From Clostridiales bacterium (GTDB taxonomy: Bacteria; Bacillota; Clostridia; Peptostreptococcales; Anaerovoracaceae): DNA of 8,425 nt. Where the stretch lies: contig WRFF01000071.1 in the NCBI GenBank assembly GCA_009778945.1, positions 1 through 8,425 on the forward strand, read 5' to 3'. Below, piece after piece: positions 5,435-8,425 of this stretch. How positions within the stretch are numbered: the stretch's first letter is position 1; each line of letters begins with the position of its first letter. Below the pieces are notes generated by a model that was not told the origin of the DNA, ran no database searches, and saw only the letters and a program-made list of their open reading frames with translations. Made by a program: the position numbers and the translations under genes.

Positions 5435-7177
5435 ATGGAACGATATACAACAGCGGATGCGATGAACGACGCGCTTGTGAATGGCGGCGTCTCTCATATT
5501 TTTCTGAATTCGGGCACGGATTATCCGGCGCTGATCGAGTCTTGGGCGAAGTGCCGTGCGGAAGGGCGCCCTTCCCCGAAAATCATCACCTGTCCGCATG
5601 AGACGGTCGCTTTCAACGCGGCGCAGGGCTACGCGCAGCTCACGGGCCGGCCGCAGGGCGTTTTTGTCCATGTGGACGTCGGTACGCTGAATATCGGCGG
5701 CGCGATTACCAACGCGTTTCGCGGGCGTATACCGGTCTTTGTTTTCGCGGGCCTCTCGCCTTTCACGGACTCAAACGAGCGCCTCGGAACCCGTGATAAT
5801 TATATCCAGTTTATTCAAAATACCTTTGATCAAAACAGCAGCGTGCGCGAATATGTGAAATATTTCACGGAAATCCGCGGCGGCGCCAACGCGGGCATCC
5901 TGGTTTCCCGCGCGCTTCAGCTCGCGAAAAGCGACGTGGCGGGCCCGGTCTATTTGACGGCGACGAGGGAAGCGCTCGCCGAACGGGCTGAGCCGTTTTC
6001 CGCGTCCGAGGGGTTCCGGCCGGCGGAAATGCCGGCGCTTTCCCGTGAGGCGCTGGGCTTTCTGACGCGCGCTCTCTTTACGGCGAAGAGCCCGCTGATC
6101 GTGACCGATTATGCCGGGCGGCGCCCGGAGGCGGTGGACGCGCTCGTGCGCCTCTGTGAGCTTCTGGCGATTCCGGTCTGCGAACCGCCCCAAAGCGGTA
6201 TGAATTTCCCAACCGACCACCCGCTTTTCCTCGGCACCGATGTGGCCGAGGCGGTATCCGAAGCCGACCTCGTGCTTGCGGTGGACTGCGATATACCCTG
6301 GCTGCCGTCGCGCGTGTCACTCCCGGCGAATTGCCGCCTTCTTTGGCTCGACGTCGATCCGCTGAAGGAAGCGATCCCCCTGTGGCATTTCCCGGCGGAA
6401 CGCTTTTTCCGCGCGGACGCGGCGCAGGCGCTGGGTTTGATCGCGGACCTTGGGGAATCTATGCTCATGGACGCATCCGCGGGGAAATCCGTGCTCGGCG
6501 AAGGCTTTTCCCAGAGCGCTTACCACGCGGCGATCGAAGCCCGGCGTGCGCGCATACAAGCGCAGCACGAAGCAAAGGCGGCGCGTTACGCGGCGAAGGA
6601 ACGGCCGGAGGAAGACGGGCGGATTACGCCGGAGTATCTGACGGCCTGCGTGAGCAGGCTGATCGGCGAGGACGCCATCGTCTTGGACGAAACGATTACG
6701 AATCAGGAGCTGCTCACCCGCCATTTGAAACGCACAAAGGCGCTTACGAAATTTGTCAGTGGCGGCGCAGGACTCGGCTGGGCCGGCGGCGCGGCGATCG
6801 GTATGAAGCTTGCGGCGCCGGAACGCGATATCGTGGCGCTGACAGGCGATGGAAGCTATCTGTTTTCCTGTCCGACCGTCGTACAGTGGGTCGCGCGCAA
6901 ATACGGCGCCCCCTTCCTGACCGTGGTTTACAACAACGGCGGCTGGACGGCCCCGAGATTTGCTGTGAACGACCAGTATCCCGACGGTTATGCGGCGCGC
7001 GGCGGCGAATATTGGACCGGCTTCGATCCCGCGCCGGATTACGCGGGCGTCGCGGAAGCCGCAGGCGGCGCGCTTGCGCTGCGGGTTTCGGAAGCCGCGT
7101 CGTTACCGGATGCGCTTGAGGAGGCGCTTGCTGCGGTGCGGGGAGGCCGCTGCGCGGTTGTGGACGCAATCCTCTAA
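5435..7177 (+). CDS. Thiamine-diphosphate-dependent enzyme, acetolactate synthase/benzoylformate decarboxylase superfamily
   Basis: This is a full-length (580-residue) ThDP enzyme with the usual three domains: an N-terminal pyrimidine-binding domain (about 1-185), a middle domain (about 200-345) and a C-terminal pyrophosphate-binding domain (about 395-580). The catalytic Glu is Glu56 in CPHETVAFNAAQGYA. The Mg/ThDP motif is GDGSYLFS (471-478) through to the paired Asn at 500-501 in VVYNNGGW. The superfamily decarboxylates 2-oxo acids, condenses acyl units, or hydrolyses cyclic diones (cyclohexane-1,2-dione hydrolase, IolD). I do not recognise the exact subfamily, so no symbol is given. AGGAGA at 5425-5430 sits 4 nt before the ATG. 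It lies 76 nt after lpdD in the same direction, which suggests a job linked to the decarboxylase pathway. True acetolactate synthase for branched amino acids is less likely: no small regulatory subunit or ilv gene is nearby. Confidence 0.9.
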   Translation: MERYTTADAMNDALVNGGVSHIFLNSGTDYPALIESWAKCRAEGRPSPKIITCPHETVAFNAAQGYAQLTGRPQGVFVHVDVGTLNIGGAITNAFRGRIPVFVFAGLSPFTDSNERLGTRDNYIQFIQNTFDQNSSVREYVKYFTEIRGGANAGILVSRALQLAKSDVAGPVYLTATREALAERAEPFSASEGFRPAEMPALSREALGFLTRALFTAKSPLIVTDYAGRRPEAVDALVRLCELLAIPVCEPPQSGMNFPTDHPLFLGTDVAEAVSEADLVLAVDCDIPWLPSRVSLPANCRLLWLDVDPLKEAIPLWHFPAERFFRADAAQALGLIADLGESMLMDASAGKSVLGEGFSQSAYHAAIEARRARIQAQHEAKAARYAAKERPEEDGRITPEYLTACVSRLIGEDAIVLDETITNQELLTRHLKRTKALTKFVSGGAGLGWAGGAAIGMKLAAPERDIVALTGDGSYLFSCPTVVQWVARKYGAPFLTVVYNNGGWTAPRFAVNDQYPDGYAARGGEYWTGFDPAPDYAGVAEAAGGALALRVSEAASLPDALEEALAAVRGGRCAVVDAIL

Positions 7178-7182
7178 AATAG

Positions 7183-7206
7183 ATTTTTGTGATTTTTCAC
7201 AAAGAT
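7183..7206 (+). promoter_or_regulatory. Inverted repeat TTTGTGA-N4-TCACAAA
   Basis: TTTGTGA (7186-7192) and TCACAAA (7197-7203) are perfect reverse complements around TTTT; a G-U pair and two more A-T pairs extend the stem to 7183-7206. It starts 5 nt after the ThDP gene stop. No T-run follows on the + strand, so it is a poor terminator. It resembles a CRP/FNR-type half-site pair (TGTGA/TCACA), but the gap is 4, not the 6 of the E. coli CRP site. Its centre is about 82 bp upstream of the predicted transcription start, so it could be an operator for the symporter promoter. Confidence 0.45.
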
Positions 7207-7216
7207 ATGATGAAAG

Positions 7217-7230
7217 CCGAATATATTCGG
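7217..7230. promoter_or_regulatory. Perfect 14-bp palindrome, candidate operator
   Basis: CCGAATATATTCGG reads the same on both strands. It ends 11 bp before the -35 box, with its centre near -53 relative to the predicted start. This fits a site for a dimeric activator next to RNA polymerase. The cognate regulator is not in the window and the motif is not one I can assign to a known family. Confidence 0.55.
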
Positions 7231-7241
7231 TCAAAAGAGTG

Positions 7242-7270
7242 TTGACAAATAATTTGCAATTATATATTAT
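7242..7270 (+). promoter_or_regulatory. Near-consensus sigma-70/sigma-A promoter for the symporter gene
   Basis: A perfect -35 box TTGACA (7242-7247) is followed by a 17-bp AT-rich spacer and a -10 box TATTAT (7265-7270, consensus TATAAT). Transcription would start near 7277. This is the best promoter in the window and makes the symporter a separate transcription unit with a leader of about 230 nt. Confidence 0.8.
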
Positions 7271-7508
7271 TTCCCTTGATTAATGGCCGGAATCATGCAT
7301 TCGGAACTATTGGGAGAGCAGGTCGTACCTTTGTATTAACAGGAGGTGATGGCAGATAAACGGTTCGGCAGCCCTGTTTTCGGTTTGGAATTGCAGGATG
7401 AAAAGGCCAGGTTTACCGGAGCCGCACGCTTCGATAAAGCAAGTTATTATTCGTTATTGTTTAATGTTTAGCGAAACTTAGGAAGTACTAAATGAGGAGG
7501 TGTTTCTA
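7271..7508 (+). other. Long 5' leader of the symporter gene
   Basis: About 230 nt separate the predicted transcription start from the symporter TTG. The stretch holds a bulged hairpin near its 5' end (CCG-G-AAT at 7287-7293 with ATTCGG at 7299-7304), an 18-codon ORF (7283-7339, ATG to TAA) and a 40-codon ORF (7349-7471) behind AGGAGGTG. I do not recognise a known riboswitch or T-box, and no T-run terminator is obvious. A regulatory leader is possible; so is a decayed gene. Confidence 0.4.
7349..7471 (+). CDS. Possible small protein or leader peptide, 40 aa
   Basis: ATG at 7349 opens a 40-codon frame ending in TAG at 7469-7471. A perfect AGGAGGTG (7341-7348) abuts the start codon, so the AGGAGG core is only 2 nt from the ATG, shorter than the 5-9 nt usual for efficient initiation. 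The peptide begins MADKRFGSPVFGLEL, is mixed charged and aromatic, and has no membrane helix or signal peptide. I recognise no family. It lies 37 nt before the symporter gene, in the same transcript. It could be a real small protein, a regulatory leader peptide or a chance ORF; the strong Shine-Dalgarno is the main reason to list it. Confidence 0.3.
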   Translation: MADKRFGSPVFGLELQDEKARFTGAARFDKASYYSLLFNV

Positions 7509-7511
7509 TTG
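7494..7511 (+). promoter_or_regulatory. Ribosome binding site fixing the TTG start of the symporter
   Basis: GAGGAGGTG (7494-7502) is a full match to the anti-Shine-Dalgarno; 8 nt separate AGGAGG (7495-7500) from TTG at 7509. The next in-frame Met codon (residue 30) would cut off the first membrane helix, so TTG is the better start. Confidence 0.8.
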
Positions 7512-8425
7512 CAATTACCAATTATAATCGCGGCAGTCTATTTTGTCGTACTGATTGTACTGGCAAACGTTTTTACGCACAGCAAATCCAAATCCATGCA
7601 GGGCTTTATGAAGGGAAATCAGAGCGTCGGTTGGGTCATGGTCGCCGTCACCCTGTCGCTGATCCCTCACGGAGCCGGCCATACGATGTCCCTGTGGGAG
7701 TCGGCGAGCACGATGGGCGTTTCGGTTTATTGGTGGGCGATCATCGCCGGCGGCGCGTTCATCCCGATGCTGCTGCTCTGGTTCGGGCCCTGGGTACGTG
7801 AAACCGGGGCGGAGACGGTCGTAGAGGTTACCGAAAAGGTCTACGGCCCAAAGATGCGCCACATGCACGCGTCCATCAACGTCGCGAGCTGGATCGGCAT
7901 CACGATGTCCGAGACCATCGCCGTGTCGGGCGCCCTTTACGGGCTCACAAACGGGGCAATCCCGTTCACCTATTGTATCGTCATCGGTTTTGTGCTCGTC
8001 GTCTGCTACGTCATTTTCGGCGGTGTGCTGGAATTTGTCTGGATCAGCACAATCAACGCGGTCGTCATGACGGTGGGCTCATTCCTGTCCCTGTTCTTTA
8101 TCGGGCTTTGGCTCGCTGACAAGAGCGGTGTCGCCCAGGGTATGGGATGGACCGGTGTCCAGACTTTCTTCGACGCCGCGGGTAAATCCCAGTTCCTGAA
8201 TATGTTCAATTTCTCGCCGGACATCATCACCCAGGTCATCGTGCCGGTTGCTGTCCTGCACTGCTGCGCGTGCGCTGTTGCGCAGGGTATGTACTCGCCG
8301 GTCCTGGCGGCCAAGTCCGATGAGGCTTGCCGCAAGGGCAGCCTTCTGGCCACATTCTCCAATATGATCACCGCATTCCCGTGGGTCATCATCGCGTTGG
8401 TCGCGGTCGCGGTTCCGGTCATCCC
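7509..8425 (+). CDS. Sodium:solute symporter (SSS) family transporter, 3'-truncated by window edge
   Basis: The frame from TTG 7509 stays open for 305 codons to the window end and encodes a polytopic membrane protein. After a first helix (about 5-22) comes a cytoplasmic-loop motif, MQGFMKGNQSVGWVMVAVTL (30-49), like the FxxGxR...G segment of the sodium:solute symporter family. Further features are TGAETVVEVTEKVYGPKMR (99-117), equivalent to the family's conserved loop before the next helices, IFGGVLEFVWISTINAVVM (169-187), matching GGxxAVxxTDxxQ, and AQGMYSPVLAAKSDEACRKG (258-277), similar to the QRxxAAKxxxEAxxG region. Members use a sodium gradient to take up organic acids, sugars, amino acids or similar solutes. 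Full proteins are about 450-550 residues, so some 40% is missing. It has its own promoter and leader. An unusual HCCACA cluster lies at 251-256. Substrate unknown; an acid related to the upstream pathway is a reasonable guess. Confidence 0.85.
   Translation, partial: MQLPIIIAAVYFVVLIVLANVFTHSKSKSMQGFMKGNQSVGWVMVAVTLSLIPHGAGHTMSLWESASTMGVSVYWWAIIAGGAFIPMLLLWFGPWVRETGAETVVEVTEKVYGPKMRHMHASINVASWIGITMSETIAVSGALYGLTNGAIPFTYCIVIGFVLVVCYVIFGGVLEFVWISTINAVVMTVGSFLSLFFIGLWLADKSGVAQGMGWTGVQTFFDAAGKSQFLNMFNFSPDIITQVIVPVAVLHCCACAVAQGMYSPVLAAKSDEACRKGSLLATFSNMITAFPWVIIALVAVAVPVI

Noticed and set aside
6331..7119. A 262-codon + strand frame inside the ThDP enzyme gene
   Set aside because: Arg/Gly-rich shadow in another frame of a gene with intact domains and motifs; no ribosome site.
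7188..7201. Canonical CRP or FNR site
   Set aside because: TGTGA and TCACA are separated by 4 bp instead of the 6 bp of CRP sites, and the half-sites do not match TTGAT/ATCAA of FNR. Only a general resemblance remains.
7183..7206. Intrinsic terminator for the ThDP gene
   Set aside because: The stem is AT-rich and no T-run follows on the + strand; better described as an inverted repeat or operator candidate.
7271..7508. Known riboswitch or T-box in the symporter leader
   Set aside because: I see neither a T-box-like conserved element nor a terminator/antiterminator pair, and no recognised aptamer core; only a short bulged hairpin.
1..8425. CRISPR array, insertion sequence, tRNA or rRNA
   Set aside because: No regularly spaced repeats, transposase-like protein, terminal inverted repeats, or tRNA/rRNA-like sequence was seen anywhere in the window.

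Overview
The window looks like part of an anaerobic or facultative, fairly GC-rich Gram-positive bacterium, most likely a Firmicutes/Clostridia relative. This rests on very strong AGGAGG-type ribosome binding sites, non-ATG starts (TTG, GTG) behind good Shine-Dalgarno sequences, a lipoprotein-type solute-binding protein with a long Gly/Pro/Ser/Thr linker, and a three-gene decarboxylase set of the lpdC/lpdB/lpdD (bsdC/bsdB/bsdD) type known from Lactobacillus and Bacillus. All genes lie on the + strand. Taxonomy is inference only.

Layout. Positions 1-940 hold the 3' part of a TRAP transporter large permease (DctM). 1021-2151 is its substrate-binding lipoprotein (DctP) and 2236-2769 the small permease (DctQ, TTG start), so the order is M-P-Q rather than the common P-Q-M. 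A very strong GC hairpin (2182-2212) separates dctP from dctQ, and a terminator-like hairpin with a T-run (2784-2817) follows dctQ. 2843-4315 encodes a UbiD-family, prenyl-FMN-dependent decarboxylase very like gallate decarboxylase LpdC. 4352-4918 encodes its UbiX-type flavin prenyltransferase (LpdB), and 4930-5358 a small LpdD-type protein. 5435-7177 encodes a thiamine-diphosphate enzyme of the acetolactate synthase/benzoylformate decarboxylase superfamily with unknown substrate. An AT-rich intergenic region (7178-7508) contains a 14-bp perfect palindrome, a second inverted repeat, a near-consensus sigma-70 promoter (TTGACA-17-TATTAT) and a leader of about 230 nt with short ORFs. It leads into a sodium:solute symporter family gene (TTG start at 7509) that runs off the window.

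How it may fit together. The TRAP system probably imports an organic (likely aromatic) acid. LpdB makes prenyl-FMN, LpdC uses it to decarboxylate a hydroxylated aromatic acid such as gallate or protocatechuate, and LpdD assists. The ThDP enzyme may act on a downstream or related 2-oxo compound. One speculative possibility is C-C cleavage of a reduced cyclic dione, as done by the ThDP enzymes cyclohexane-1,2-dione hydrolase and IolD. The symporter appears to be a separately regulated second transporter. The combination of TRAP, LpdCBD, orphan ThDP enzyme and symporter is the most interesting feature of the window; its substrate cannot be settled from sequence alone.
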